DNA from: Dorea sp. 5-2
GTDB lineage: Bacteria; Bacillota; Clostridia; Lachnospirales; Lachnospiraceae
Assembly: GCF_000403455.2 (NCBI RefSeq)
Contig: NZ_KE159721.1
Span: 31,258-95,257, forward strand
Reading direction: 5' to 3'
Length of the DNA: 64,000 nt
The notes under the pieces are model-generated. The model had not been told where the DNA came from, did not search any database, and saw only the letters and a program-made list of their open reading frames with translations. The position numbers and the translations under genes were made by a program. This document shows positions 1-8,491 of the stretch, piece by piece (the first letter of the stretch is position 1; each line of letters opens with the position of its first letter).

Positions 1-373
1 GGGAGTACTCCCCATTTTACAGCATTCCATCTGCATTTGGGAATAGAAATCCCCCCTCTTTTTCTTAAGTTGATAGAAAATCTGGTCGAAAACAACAGAT
101 CACATTATTATTAGAAGTTAAGTAAATGACATTGGGTGCGTATTATAAAGAAAAAATATGTGAAGCAGATGTTGCCTGTAGGAATGATGATGATCTGACA
201 CTATGTCTAGTAAAAGAATTGTGAATCGTATCTATCTCAAACCACGTCAGTTTGGTTATGACTATACAAATTTTGCGATACCTCTCACAAAATAAGACAT
301 TACCTTCTTTTTTATTTTTTACTATAATCTAATTCAGAAGCTTCTAAAAAAATAAATTTCGAGGTGATGAGAT
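1..373. other. Left-edge non-coding stretch
   Basis: No convincing coding region is seen here. The sequence is AT-rich. A TATAAT box at 323-328 is placed to serve as the -10 of the following XRE gene, but its -35 partner near 300 is poor. GAGGTGATGAG just before 374 is the ribosome binding site of that gene. Confidence 0.4.
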
Positions 374-1297
374 ATGGAGCAGACTATATTCTGTGAAAAC
401 TTAAAAAAATTCCGTTTGGCAAAAAAATATACCCAGGAACAGGTGGCCAACAATCTGAATGTAAATGTACAGACTGTCTCAAGATGGGAATGCGGAACAA
501 CTTTGCCGGATGTTTTGACTCTTCCTGTTTTAGCAAGGCTCTATGGAGTAACGGTAGATGATTTTTACAAAAAGAGTGCAGTTGCATACAATAACTATGC
601 ACAACGTCTGGCCGCTGTTTATGAAAAGACACGGAAACCGGAAGATTTTGTACAATGTCTTTCGGAGTATAAAAAGCTTATGCATGGCGGTGTACTTTCC
701 GTGGAAGATAAATGGAATTATGCAATCATTCATCAGTGGATGTTTGAATATTGTAAAAATACGGCGATGGAGTGGTATGATACTATTTTAAAAGAAGGTT
801 CCGACTTCGATGAAAATTTATTCTACAGAGCCTGTGCCTGCCGCATTTCTTTCCTTTTTGCAGTGGGGAAAGGGGAGGAAGCTGTCCGCCAACAAAAAGC
901 AAGGGCAGAAGCAGAGCCGGAGAATCCCAAAGAAATAGATTTACTGATTGTGTCATATATTTATGCGGGTAAAATAGAGGAAGCTTACGAATGTTTTTTA
1001 AAGGCCGTAGAAAAATTTCCGGATGCCTGGGAGTTATATATCCATGGCGGAGAAGTTTGCGGGAAGCTTGAAAAATACGATGAGGCAATCCAATATTTTG
1101 ACAGAGCCGGTGCAATAGGAACACCTTTTTATGATGAGTTATATTGTAAGGCGATGCTGTATGAGAAAACAGGGAAGTATAGGGAGGCATATAAGCTGTA
1201 TCAGGAAATTGCTGAGAAACTTCGTAAAAATGGCTTTGATGTTGAAGCAGACATGGCTGAAGAAAGTGCAAAAAGGCTGGATATGAAGAAAAACTAA
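374..1297 (+). CDS. XRE-family regulator with TPR-like C-terminus
   Basis: A 307-residue protein with an N-terminal Cro/C1-type helix-turn-helix (about residues 8-62, including TQEQVANNLNVNVQTVSRWE). A long helical C-terminal half looks like tetratricopeptide repeats (for example the DAWELYIHGGEVCGKLEKY-type units). Such HTH-TPR proteins are transcription regulators that often respond to a peptide or protein partner; the ligand here is unknown. The start is supported by GAGGTGATGAG directly upstream. It sits beside a second XRE gene at 1415 and near mobile DNA, so it is probably accessory. No target operator was recognised. Confidence 0.85.
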   Translation: MEQTIFCENLKKFRLAKKYTQEQVANNLNVNVQTVSRWECGTTLPDVLTLPVLARLYGVTVDDFYKKSAVAYNNYAQRLAAVYEKTRKPEDFVQCLSEYKKLMHGGVLSVEDKWNYAIIHQWMFEYCKNTAMEWYDTILKEGSDFDENLFYRACACRISFLFAVGKGEEAVRQQKARAEAEPENPKEIDLLIVSYIYAGKIEEAYECFLKAVEKFPDAWELYIHGGEVCGKLEKYDEAIQYFDRAGAIGTPFYDELYCKAMLYEKTGKYREAYKLYQEIAEKLRKNGFDVEADMAEESAKRLDMKKN

Positions 1298-1414
1298 AAC
1301 ATTGGCAAATTCCATCCCACGTTTCGTAGTATTTCGCACCACAACATCTACGACAAGCAGGTTGAATAATTTGGGCTGCCAATATAAAATAGACGTGAAA
1401 GGAGGCAGGTTCAA

Positions 1415-1951
1415 ATGGAATCCAAAAAACTTGGTGAACACATAGCAAAGCTACGAAGGGAAAGGCATATGACGCAGACCGAACTCGCCGACAGGCTGTA
1501 TATCACAGAAAAGGCGGTGAGCAAGTGGGAGTGTGGGAACGGATTTCCTGACCTTGATAATATTGGGAAGCTGGCAGCGGTTTTTGATATTTCTATAGAT
1601 GAACTGTTGCAGGCCAAAGAAAAGGACAAATCAGAAACGGTGTCAGAGGGACAAATTCTTCAATTACAGGAGGGTAATTCCCCGCTGATAAATTGTTATG
1701 AGGATATTGTTGTTTACAGTTCGTATATGGATAGTCCTTTAATTAACAGACTGGCCGAAAAATATATGGATACGATAACTCAATTTGAAGAAATCTTTTA
1801 CCTCTTAGATTATTTTACACAGGAGACTTTGCAGAAGCTTTGCCTGTATCACAAAGAAAAAATTGCGGAAGATACCGATTTATCCCTTTTATTAGGCCGA
1901 ATAAGCAACGACAGTTTTTCAGCCTTGTGTAAGAGCAAACAAGCGAGATAA
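1415..1951 (+). CDS. XRE-family transcriptional regulator
   Basis: A 178-residue protein. Residues about 6-60 form a Cro/C1-type HTH (MTQTELADRLYITEKAVSKW, then ECGNGFPDL). The rest is a helical region with no recognised domain that probably mediates oligomerisation. AAAGGAGGCAGG lies about 5 bases before the ATG and fixes the start. It is separated from the upstream XRE gene by about 117 bases and lies in the same orientation. Its target is not evident. Confidence 0.85.
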   Translation: MESKKLGEHIAKLRRERHMTQTELADRLYITEKAVSKWECGNGFPDLDNIGKLAAVFDISIDELLQAKEKDKSETVSEGQILQLQEGNSPLINCYEDIVVYSSYMDSPLINRLAEKYMDTITQFEEIFYLLDYFTQETLQKLCLYHKEKIAEDTDLSLLLGRISNDSFSALCKSKQAR

Positions 1952-1982
1952 AATTCCCATTTGTTAAATAAAAGCATAAACA

Positions 1983-2017
1983 AGAGGTTGTTAGAAAAAG
2001 ACCGCCTAACAACCTCT
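1983..2017. terminator. 12-bp hairpin between convergent genes
   Basis: Arms AGAGGTTGTTAG (1983-1994) and CTAACAACCTCT (2006-2017) pair perfectly with an 11-base loop. The hairpin lies between the converging XRE gene and the Rpn gene. There is no clear T tract on either side, so termination is plausible but not proven. Confidence 0.5.
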
Positions 2018-2054
2018 ATATAGGGGGCAGGGGCTTCTCCTTTTCGATGTCTAT

Positions 2055-2861
2055 TTATATTTTCCTTGTCTCTTTTAAGTGGTTCAGTTCGGCAAGCGGT
2101 AAATCTGTAATCTCCGCAATTTCCTCAAGAGTATCTTTCCCTCTGATAATCAGACGGAGGGCAAATTCCTTTGTTGTTTCTAACGCTGTTTCATTCCGCA
2201 TTTCTTCTAGCATCTGGCACATAGTCAACACTCCTTCCTCATCGCTTTTGAAAAACCGCACTCTGTCAGCTAATATATTATAATTCATGTCAGACGGGTC
2301 GGTGCATGAGAAATCATGCATCAGCCGTCCTAACGCTGTTTCATCCTGAATCTGTGAATTTACATAGATGATATGGGAATCATCTCCAAAACCATTCCCG
2401 GTTTCCTCTACAGAACGGTTGATATGATAGAGGGGAAGCCCGGCTCCCATAACATCATTTTCTGTAATGAAGATAACATAGGATTCCGGCAGCTTCTCAT
2501 ATTTATCTCCCGGTTCCGTGATGTTGGCATCAATCAGGCTGGAATGGTATCTTGCACGTCTTGGGTTTGCGCCCTGGTCGCTTCTTTGTACTTCCACGTT
2601 CATCGCCGCCTCGGTATCGTCAGTGGCAAATATATCAAGCCTTGCCGAGCGTCCCTGTAGATTCTTCATATTATATTGGGAATGTACTTCGGTTACTTTC
2701 AGATTATCTTTCTTTAATATGATACGCAGTAACAGCTCCACACATTCAATATCCTCAAACACTTTTGTGCAAAAATCATCGTCCAGTAACCGGAAGTTTT
2801 TCAGGCGCTTAAGATCTTCTTCGTGCTTCTGGTTGTATGGGAATCTATTGGAGGCGTCCAT
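2055..2861 (-). CDS. Rpn family / PD-(D/E)XK nuclease family transposase
   Basis: About 268 residues from the ATG at 2861, which has GGAAAGG about 13 bases upstream. An in-frame TTG at 2930 would add 23 residues and overlap the upstream gene by 4 bases. The core shows the PD-(D/E)XK pattern: LDIFATDD (Asp about 76) followed by NVEVQRS (Glu about 90, Gln about 92). Members of this family (recombination-promoting nuclease Rpn, PF12784-like) cut DNA and promote recA-independent recombination; many are called putative transposases. It is probably co-transcribed with the small XRE protein upstream at 3139. A paralogue of different sequence lies at 25122. Confidence 0.8.
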   Translation of the reverse strand: MDASNRFPYNQKHEEDLKRLKNFRLLDDDFCTKVFEDIECVELLLRIILKKDNLKVTEVHSQYNMKNLQGRSARLDIFATDDTEAAMNVEVQRSDQGANPRRARYHSSLIDANITEPGDKYEKLPESYVIFITENDVMGAGLPLYHINRSVEETGNGFGDDSHIIYVNSQIQDETALGRLMHDFSCTDPSDMNYNILADRVRFFKSDEEGVLTMCQMLEEMRNETALETTKEFALRLIIRGKDTLEEIAEITDLPLAELNHLKETRKI

Positions 2862-2926
2862 TGTGTTACCAGTCCTTTCCAAATTCAAATTAGGTATGGC
2901 GGGCATTTCCTGGCAGAATACGTTTT

Positions 2927-3139
2927 TCAAAAGAGATTGCTGTCATCAAAATGCTCCATAATATCCTCTACCCTGCAGTGCAGGATGTTGCAGAGCCTGT
3001 CTATCGTATTCACTTCCACATTCATGTTGTGCCTTAACCTGTTAAGCTGCGAGCGGTTGATATTGTAATGCGTATACAGGTCATACTGCGTCACGCCTTT
3101 TTCCTTCATGGTTTCCCATAGTCGGTCGTATGTTATCAT
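2927..3139 (-). CDS. Small Cro/C1-type HTH protein
   Basis: A 70-residue protein that is almost entirely an HTH domain (KGVTQYDLYTHYNINRSQLN, then RLRHNMNVEVNTIDRLCNIL). AAAGGCGGGA lies just before the ATG. It is immediately upstream of the Rpn nuclease gene in the same direction, possibly overlapping it if the TTG start of that gene is used. A role as a repressor of this two-gene unit is inferred from the layout. Confidence 0.8.
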   Translation of the reverse strand: MITYDRLWETMKEKGVTQYDLYTHYNINRSQLNRLRHNMNVEVNTIDRLCNILHCRVEDIMEHFDDSNLF

Positions 3140-3255
3140 GCTGTTTCCCGCCTTTGTTCAAATGCTGCTTGTATTACTTCTATTATCCATGTAAAATAAT
3201 TGAAACAATAGTGTGCGTATAATGATACTATAAAATACAGAAGGGTGGGAAGATA

Positions 3256-3708
3256 ATGCGAGAAATTATTTGGAAAAGGATATGGTATTTTCTGATTGCT
3301 GTAGCGTTGGTATGCGCGGTTCAGCATGGAGGGAGGAAATATCCAGAATGGAGGGAAGCACATTCAGGAGTTCCTGATGTAGTAAGCAGCTTTTCTATGA
3401 ACAATGACCATCATCTAAATGTGGTTACCAACAGCAGCCGGATTGAGGATAAGGAAGAATTTGCAAGGGAGATTATCCATATGTGCCAGGACAATTCGTT
3501 TCATTCTATCCGATTCTCGACAGATGTGAATGGCTATCCATCGGAGCTGGATATTACGGTGTATCTGAATAGAAAAGACGTAGAAAAGGGGAAATCGGTC
3601 TGCGAAATTGAATTTTCTACGGATGACTTTCAGAAAGGTTACGATATAAAAAATGATGCGGATAAATTCCATCTTTATCTGGATGGGAAGGAAATTGACT
3701 TTTACTGA
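3256..3708 (+). CDS. Small membrane-anchored hypothetical protein
   Basis: A 150-residue protein with one N-terminal hydrophobic segment (about residues 10-22, YFLIAVALVCAV) after basic residues. It has no lipobox, so it is a signal anchor or signal peptide followed by a soluble, charged extracytoplasmic domain. No family was recognised. GGGTGGGAAG before the ATG is the ribosome binding site. It is divergent from the XRE/Rpn pair and convergent with the relaxase gene. Function unknown. Confidence 0.65.
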   Translation: MREIIWKRIWYFLIAVALVCAVQHGGRKYPEWREAHSGVPDVVSSFSMNNDHHLNVVTNSSRIEDKEEFAREIIHMCQDNSFHSIRFSTDVNGYPSELDITVYLNRKDVEKGKSVCEIEFSTDDFQKGYDIKNDADKFHLYLDGKEIDFY

Positions 3709-3732
3709 TTTGGAAGCAAGCGGATTGTGGCA

Positions 3733-3763
3733 GAAGGATTTCCCGTAAAGGGGAATCCTTCCG
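3733..3763. terminator. Hairpin between convergent genes
   Basis: GAAGGATTTCCC pairs with GGGGAATCCTTC around a short loop with one mismatch. It lies between the ends of the small membrane protein and the relaxase gene. The downstream sequence is CGACTATAATT, so it lacks a strong T tract; a weak or bidirectional terminator is plausible. Confidence 0.45.
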
Positions 3764-3792
3764 ACTATAATTGTGACAGCAGCATATTATTT

Positions 3793-5445
3793 TCAGGATA
3801 TATCCGCACTTTTCTGCTTTTCGGTCTGTCTGCCGTGTGTCTGTCCTAAGATCATATCTACATTAGAGCAGACAGTATGCAGTTCTTTTTGATAATCATG
3901 GTAATAATGGTATTTATTCCGCGTCTCTTTTTTCTTCTGCAGCAGGTGTTCTTTTTCTGCTTTCAGCAGTTTCATGGAGGGGATCCTGTTATCTGCAGAA
4001 TGTTCTTTCAGAAATTTCCTTGCGGTTTCATAAAGGGTTATCTCAGCAGAATGTTCTTTTCGGAACTGCCCTTTGTGTTTCGATTTACAAAACTGTTGAT
4101 AGACAGATTTATTTGCAAGGTACTGGCCGGTATAATAGATCTGCTCATTTATTTCACAGAGTTTATCTTCAATTGACTTCAAGTCCTTTCTGGAGCTGAA
4201 AGCCTGCTTCTTAATATCCGAAAAAGAATTTTCCAGAGATTCCTTTGTGTCATAGCCATGTTCCTGTATGTAAGCAACAGTCCTGGCCATTTCTTTCAGA
4301 TTGGAAATCTTTACCTTGTTAGCATATGCGTTGCTTTGCTGCGCCTTCACACAGTCCTGCAGATTAATCACAAGCCGCAGGTCGGATTTGATAAAAAGGA
4401 TTGCAAATGGGTCTTCCAGTGTTGGAGCAGCTTGCGGAGGTAGCGGTGATTTTATTTCTGCATTATATTTGTCCGGGATTATCTGCTTCTTTTCTGATTC
4501 CTGTTCTTTCGCATTTATCTCAAATAAGCTCAAAAGATAATCTTCTTTATAATGTGTGCCGAGCATCCTTCCGGTTATATACTTGTTGCGTTCCGGGTGG
4601 AGATAGCTGAACCTGCCCCGGCTGACTTTCAATTTGATATTATATTTTTCTAAAAGTAAACTCTGAAAATCTTCCTGATTGCAGGAACGGCTGGCAGTAT
4701 CTTCGATTGCAGAACGTAAAAACTCTTTCTGAGTCTGAAATTCTGTTTTCCGTGGGATAAGGCCGTCTGCAATGATCTGGTTGTTACGTTCCTCCAGTTT
4801 CTTCTGCCCTCTGCGCCTTACATGGTATTCCCGGTCTGTGATTTTTTTCTCTGCCGGAGCAAGAAGGTCTACCTGATGCAGATGTTCCCGGCGGCACATA
4901 TCTATAAGGGATTGCTTTAAGTAGGTAAGGTAATCTTTGGATACATGGTGTTTGTATCCGGCGCGGGAATCACAGGTGCGCTCCATGAAGTCTTGATGTT
5001 CCACATCGTATTTCCGCAGGCTGTTGATTACGATATGTACGTGAATGTTGCCGCTTTCATTATGGCCATCCATATGTGTGCAGACTAAAGCCTGATGACC
5101 GGGGAAATTTTTCTTTGCGTATTCCATTCCAAGCTGCTGCGCCCGTTCCCCGGTCAATCCATTTTCTGTTGCGTCCTTCGGATCGAAACTGATGATGTAA
5201 TGATGGGATTTGATTTCATCATAGGATTTGTTTTTGTGATACAGGGTGTTCAGCTCCCGGCACTCCATGTCAAACGTAAAGGGGTCGCAGTTTATGCCGT
5301 CCATAAAATATTTTTCACGTGGGATTAACTCACCGTTTTCATCAAGTATCGGCTTGTTGGTAGATTCATCGTACTGGAACATGAGATACCGCTGTACCTC
5401 CCCATAATCGGCATTTTTACTCGCAATGTGTTTCAGTATTGCCAT
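3793..5445 (-). CDS. Relaxase / mobilization nuclease
   Basis: A 550-residue relaxase that would nick at oriT and lead strand transfer during mobilization. HHYIISFDP at residues 81-89 and the metal-binding histidine triad H124-MDGHNESGNI-H135-V-H137 (motif III, followed by IVIN) are intact. The C-terminal half is long, charged and helical (coiled-coil like). The start codon lies inside the end of the mobC gene (overlap 5417-5445), so the two are translationally coupled. A homologous but clearly different C-terminal copy is found as a fragment at 27338-27910. The catalytic Tyr was not located with certainty. Confidence 0.9.
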   Translation of the reverse strand: MAILKHIASKNADYGEVQRYLMFQYDESTNKPILDENGELIPREKYFMDGINCDPFTFDMECRELNTLYHKNKSYDEIKSHHYIISFDPKDATENGLTGERAQQLGMEYAKKNFPGHQALVCTHMDGHNESGNIHVHIVINSLRKYDVEHQDFMERTCDSRAGYKHHVSKDYLTYLKQSLIDMCRREHLHQVDLLAPAEKKITDREYHVRRRGQKKLEERNNQIIADGLIPRKTEFQTQKEFLRSAIEDTASRSCNQEDFQSLLLEKYNIKLKVSRGRFSYLHPERNKYITGRMLGTHYKEDYLLSLFEINAKEQESEKKQIIPDKYNAEIKSPLPPQAAPTLEDPFAILFIKSDLRLVINLQDCVKAQQSNAYANKVKISNLKEMARTVAYIQEHGYDTKESLENSFSDIKKQAFSSRKDLKSIEDKLCEINEQIYYTGQYLANKSVYQQFCKSKHKGQFRKEHSAEITLYETARKFLKEHSADNRIPSMKLLKAEKEHLLQKKKETRNKYHYYHDYQKELHTVCSNVDMILGQTHGRQTEKQKSADIS

Positions 5446-5854
5446 GTGAACACCCTTCGGACTTATCTTCGCGCCCCTCGGCGGCAGAGCGAAAGTCTCC
5501 TGCCATTTTTAAGACTTCATATTTCATTTCATAGATTCTTGTTATACTTTGGTCGATTGCCTTACGCATCCTCTGTGAATGGATGCCGCCGCTGTTGAAA
5601 TGTCTTGCAATCTGATTTAGTTTGCTGCCAATTTTCCCAAACTCTGCAATCAACTTTTTCAGTTCCGGAAGGTCTGCCACAATCTCATATTTTGCAATTA
5701 CCTTTTGCTTCATAATCTGTTTCCTTGCATACTCTGCCAGTGGGAGGTTTGCGGCTTTTGCGCTTTCAGATATGATTTCATATTCTATGTCTGTGAGGCG
5801 GAGCATAATCTGATGTTTGTGCTGTAGTTCTTTCTCTTTTTTTGGTCTTGCCAT
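5417..5854 (-). CDS. MobC-like relaxosome accessory protein
   Basis: A 145-residue basic protein starting MARPKKEKE, with a ribbon-helix-helix-like N-terminus (IMLRLTDIEYEIISESAKAA) and the typical MobC stretch ELKKLIAEFGKIGSKLNQIA. MobC proteins bind oriT and assist the relaxase in strand opening. It lies directly upstream of and overlaps the relaxase gene. The leading region 5855-6254 contains strong inverted repeats that are candidates for its binding site. Confidence 0.85.
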   Translation of the reverse strand: MARPKKEKELQHKHQIMLRLTDIEYEIISESAKAANLPLAEYARKQIMKQKVIAKYEIVADLPELKKLIAEFGKIGSKLNQIARHFNSGGIHSQRMRKAIDQSITRIYEMKYEVLKMAGDFRSAAEGREDKSEGCSHGNTETHCE

Positions 5855-6254
5855 TCCATAATTCCTTTCTTAAAAAAATATCCTCATAATATAAGCCGAT
5901 TAGGAAGGAATACTGGGAAATGAAAAAAGACTTTTTGGAAAAATATTTATTTTTTCTCCGTGATTGGGATAATCACGCTGCGACTATTTTCAATAGGAGC
6001 CAACTTGCATATTTGGAAAATATGCAGGAATCGAGGGCATGGGGAGCGGAATCCTCCATCAAGTTTGCCGGGTAAGCAAAATCCACGAAGTGGGTTTGGA
6101 GTAACTCTGGAGAAACTTGCCCTTACCTTATCCCAGATTCGGGATAAGGTATTTGTTGATTCAACCCTTCTTTGAGATAGGAAAGCCCTTTGAAATAAAG
6201 GCCGGCTTAGAAAAATGGTGATGAAGTGACAGAAAGAGGTCTATATACTGAATT
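5855..6254. other. Candidate oriT region upstream of mobC-relaxase
   Basis: This stretch has no credible gene. It holds two strong inverted repeats: TGCATATT (6006-6013) with AATATGCA (6019-6026) around a 5-base loop, and TACCTTATCCC (6124-6134) with GGGATAAGGTA (6141-6151) around a 6-base loop. Inverted repeats upstream of mobC are the usual setting of an origin of transfer, so oriT is inferred; the nick site was not identified. The second hairpin is followed by only a short T-rich stretch (TTTGTT), so a terminator is a weaker alternative. Confidence 0.45.
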
Positions 6255-6665
6255 TTATAAAAAGCGTCCAGCTATTAGATCCTCTAAAGTTATATTATAA
6301 AAAAAATCATGTATAAGGGCGTTGTATTTCTTCCACAATGGTAAAGTAATGCATTTCTCATTTCTAGGGCAGATTTCTGCATCCGGCATTAAACAGGCAA
6401 CCGGGGAAAGGGGGCCTTCTGTCAGTTCTATGATTTCTCCTATGGTATATTCTTTTGGCATACGGGTAAGCCGGTATCCGCCGCCCTTTCCGCGAAGTCC
6501 TTTTACGATTTTGCCTTTCACTAACATTTTCAGAATGATTTCCAGGTACTTTTCAGAAATTTCCTGACGTTTTGCTATTTCTTTTAACGGAACGTAAGTT
6601 TCTTCCTGGTGCTGTGCAAGATCGACCATCACTCTGAGGGAATAGCGTGCCTTTGTTGAAATCAT
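6255..6665 (-). CDS. Rrf2-family regulator (CymR/IscR type)
   Basis: 136 residues from the ATG at 6665, which has GGAGG 9 bases upstream; MISTKARYSLRVMVDLAQ is the classic Rrf2 start. The winged HTH covers residues 1-80, with the YLEIILKMLVKGKIVKGLRGKGGGY recognition region. Cys91, Cys99 and Cys105 match the pattern of Fe-S-binding IscR-like members. It is divergent from the Cys leader/cysK unit, and a dyad overlapping the cysK -35 box is a good operator candidate. A role in cysteine or sulfur control, as for CymR which works with CysK in Bacillus, is inferred from this placement. Confidence 0.88.
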   Translation of the reverse strand: MISTKARYSLRVMVDLAQHQEETYVPLKEIAKRQEISEKYLEIILKMLVKGKIVKGLRGKGGGYRLTRMPKEYTIGEIIELTEGPLSPVACLMPDAEICPRNEKCITLPLWKKYNALIHDFFYNITLEDLIAGRFL

Positions 6666-6740
6666 AGAAATGAACCTCCATATTGCTTCTTTACTATATC
6701 TCATTATATCCTTTGCGAAAAATAATTTCAATAAAATCAT

Positions 6741-6778
6741 ATAAACCTATTGACATAGTAGGTAAGTGATAGTAATAT
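6741..6778 (+). promoter_or_regulatory. cysK operon promoter with putative Rrf2 operator
   Basis: TTGACA (6750-6755) and TAATAT (6773-6778) are spaced by exactly 17 bases. Overlapping the -35 is ATAAACCTATT-N4-TAGTA (6741-6760) with an imperfect CCTA/TAGG dyad. The same box occurs before metY at 16755-16774. A repressor bound here would block RNA polymerase; the divergent Rrf2 protein is the inferred binder. Confidence 0.75.
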
Positions 6779-6808
6779 ACATTCAACGAAAAGGAAAGGA
6801 GAAAAGTC

Positions 6809-6907
6809 ATGGCAAATAACTGTTGCAGGAATTTATGCTGTTGTCGGATGTTGGTTTACCGGATATGTTGTGTGATACGGTGTAGCAGCAGACTTTGTTA
6901 TGCTTAA
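6809..6907 (+). CDS. Cys-rich 32-residue leader peptide
   Basis: A small reading frame with a strong AAGGAAAGGAGA ribosome binding site encodes 32 residues, 9 of them Cys (positions 5, 6, 10, 11, 12, 20, 21, 25, 30), plus six Arg. It lies between a strong promoter and an intrinsic terminator in front of cysK. The obvious reading is a cysteine-sensing attenuation leader in which ribosome stalling at Cys codons changes downstream RNA folding. CCGGATAT inside the frame (6859-6866, just before the Cys20-Cys21 codons) is complementary to ATATCCGG (6932-6939), which abuts the terminator stem. A metal- or redox-active microprotein is a less likely alternative. Confidence 0.7.
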   Translation: MANNCCRNLCCCRMLVYRICCVIRCSSRLCYA

Positions 6908-6937
6908 GTTCCATGTAAAAAGGCACGGCATATATCC

Positions 6938-6968
6938 GGGTACTGGAAGATAACAGTACTCCTTTTTT
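6938..6968 (+). terminator. Intrinsic terminator (attenuator) before cysK
   Basis: GGGTACTG (6938-6945) pairs with CAGTACTC (6954-6961), allowing one G-U pair, and is followed at once by six T residues (6963-6968). It ends about 35 bases before the cysK start, so transcription of cysK must pass it. With the Cys-rich leader upstream it forms a complete attenuator layout. Confidence 0.7.
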
Positions 6969-7002
6969 ATGCCTGTAATTATGAAGAAAGAAGGAAATGA
7001 AA

Positions 7003-7935
7003 ATGGCAAAATATTATAAAGGCACATTGGGGCTGATTGGGAATACTCCGCTGGTAGAAATCGTGAATATTGAAAAGGAGCTTGGGCTTTTAGCAACCGT
7101 GTTGGTGAAGCTGGAGTATTTTAATCCGGCTGGCAGCGTAAAGGACAGGATTGCCAAAGCGATGTTAGAAGACGCCGAGGAAAAAGGCTTACTGAAAGAA
7201 GGCTCTGTGATCATTGAACCCACATCGGGAAATACGGGGATCGGACTGGCGGCAATCGCGGCGGCAAAGGGATACCGTATTATTCTGACGATGCCGGAGA
7301 CTATGAGCGTGGAGCGGAGGAATATTTTAAAGGCATATGGAGCGGAACTTGTACTGACCGAAGGTGCAAAAGGAATGAAGGGCGCCATTGAAAAAGCGGA
7401 TGAATTAGCGGAGGAAATTCCTGACAGCTTCATCCCCGGACAGTTTGTAAATCCGGCGAATCCAAAGATCCATGAAGCGACGACGGGACCGGAGATCTGG
7501 AATGACACAGACGGAAAGATTGATATTTTTATCGCCGGCGTAGGAACTGGAGGAACGGTGACAGGCGTTGGAAAATATCTGAAGGAACAAAAAACTGATG
7601 TGAAGGTAGTTGCGCTGGAGCCGGCAGCATCGCCTGTATTGTCGGAAGGAAAAGCCGGAGCCCATAAGATTCAGGGAATCGGAGCCGGTTTTGTTCCGGA
7701 TGTGCTGGATACAGATATTTATGATGAAGTATTTCGGGCAGAAAATGAAGATGCTTTTGCGGCGGCGAAGCTCCTCGCAAAAAAGGAGGGTATCCTGGTG
7801 GGAATTTCTTCCGGCGCAGCGCTGCATGCAGCCATTGAACTGGCAAAGCGTCCCGAGAACCAGGGAAAGGTCATTGTGGCGTTATTGCCGGACACGGGAG
7901 ACAGGTATTATTCCACTCCATTGTTTACCGAATAA
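7003..7935 (+). CDS. cysK: Cysteine synthase A (O-acetylserine sulfhydrylase)
   Basis: A 310-residue cytosolic PLP enzyme that makes L-cysteine from O-acetylserine and sulfide. The PLP lysine is K47 in NPAGSVKDR, the substrate loop TSGNTG is at residues 74-79, and the phosphate-binding loop GTGGT is at 181-185. The ATG at 7003 is preferred because AAGG (6991-6994) is 8 bases away; the ATG at 6997 is too close. Length is normal for the family. It is preceded by a Cys-rich leader and terminator and followed by a second Rrf2 gene and a polar amino-acid ABC transporter, consistent with a cysteine supply operon. Confidence 0.95.
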   Translation: MAKYYKGTLGLIGNTPLVEIVNIEKELGLLATVLVKLEYFNPAGSVKDRIAKAMLEDAEEKGLLKEGSVIIEPTSGNTGIGLAAIAAAKGYRIILTMPETMSVERRNILKAYGAELVLTEGAKGMKGAIEKADELAEEIPDSFIPGQFVNPANPKIHEATTGPEIWNDTDGKIDIFIAGVGTGGTVTGVGKYLKEQKTDVKVVALEPAASPVLSEGKAGAHKIQGIGAGFVPDVLDTDIYDEVFRAENEDAFAAAKLLAKKEGILVGISSGAALHAAIELAKRPENQGKVIVALLPDTGDRYYSTPLFTE

Positions 7936-7958
7936 AGAAGATAAGGAAGGCAGGAACA

Positions 7959-8404
7959 ATGATTTTTCAAAACGGAGCAGGTATGGAATCCGGGCGCTGA
8001 TTGATCTTGCACGGAACGCTGAAAACGGCAGTATGCAGCTTAATGAAATTGCTGACAGGAACAGCATCTCTGTTAAGTATCTGGAACAGATATTCGCATC
8101 GCTCAGAAAAGCTGGAATTATCAAGAGCATTAAAGGCCCGCAGGGAGACTATCTCCTGGCAAGGCCTTCGAAGGATATCAGGGCGGCAGATATTATTGTG
8201 ACGTTAGATGGAAATTATTTCCTGAACAGCGAAGAAGTACAGGGAGATGGGAAAGGAAAAATGAACGCATCTATAGTCCAGCGGGAAATTATTGAACCAG
8301 TAAATGGATGGGCAGAACATTTTTTCAATACCCTGACATTAGAAAAACCTGCGGAATGTGCAAAAGAGCAGGAAGAAGCTTTGCAGAATATGTATTATAT
8401 CTAA
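7959..8404 (+). pseudogene. Second Rrf2-family regulator, frameshifted at codon 3
   Basis: The reading frame ending at 8404 gives a typical Rrf2 protein (FSKRSRYGIRALIDLARNAE, wHTH, then KYLEQIFASLRKAGIIKSIKGPQG) but has no in-frame start. The ATG at 7959 has an ideal AAGGAAGG site but reads out of frame: ATGATTTTTCAAAACGG would need one more T to give M-I-F-S-K-R-S-R. A one-base loss in the T run explains this. It lacks the Cys triad of the first Rrf2. It may be a pseudogene, a sequencing error or a slippage-dependent gene. Confidence 0.7.
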
Positions 8405-8491
8405 AAAAACAGTAAATGTGCTGGCGTAATGCTAATGGCAGATTTCATCGGCCGTGAGTATATGAGCAGCATTGTATTAGGAGATTACACG

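Noticed and set aside
6809..6996. T-box riboswitch upstream of cysK
   Set aside because: The leader is too short, lacks a recognisable T-box sequence and specifier stem, and contains a translated Cys-rich frame with a terminator instead.
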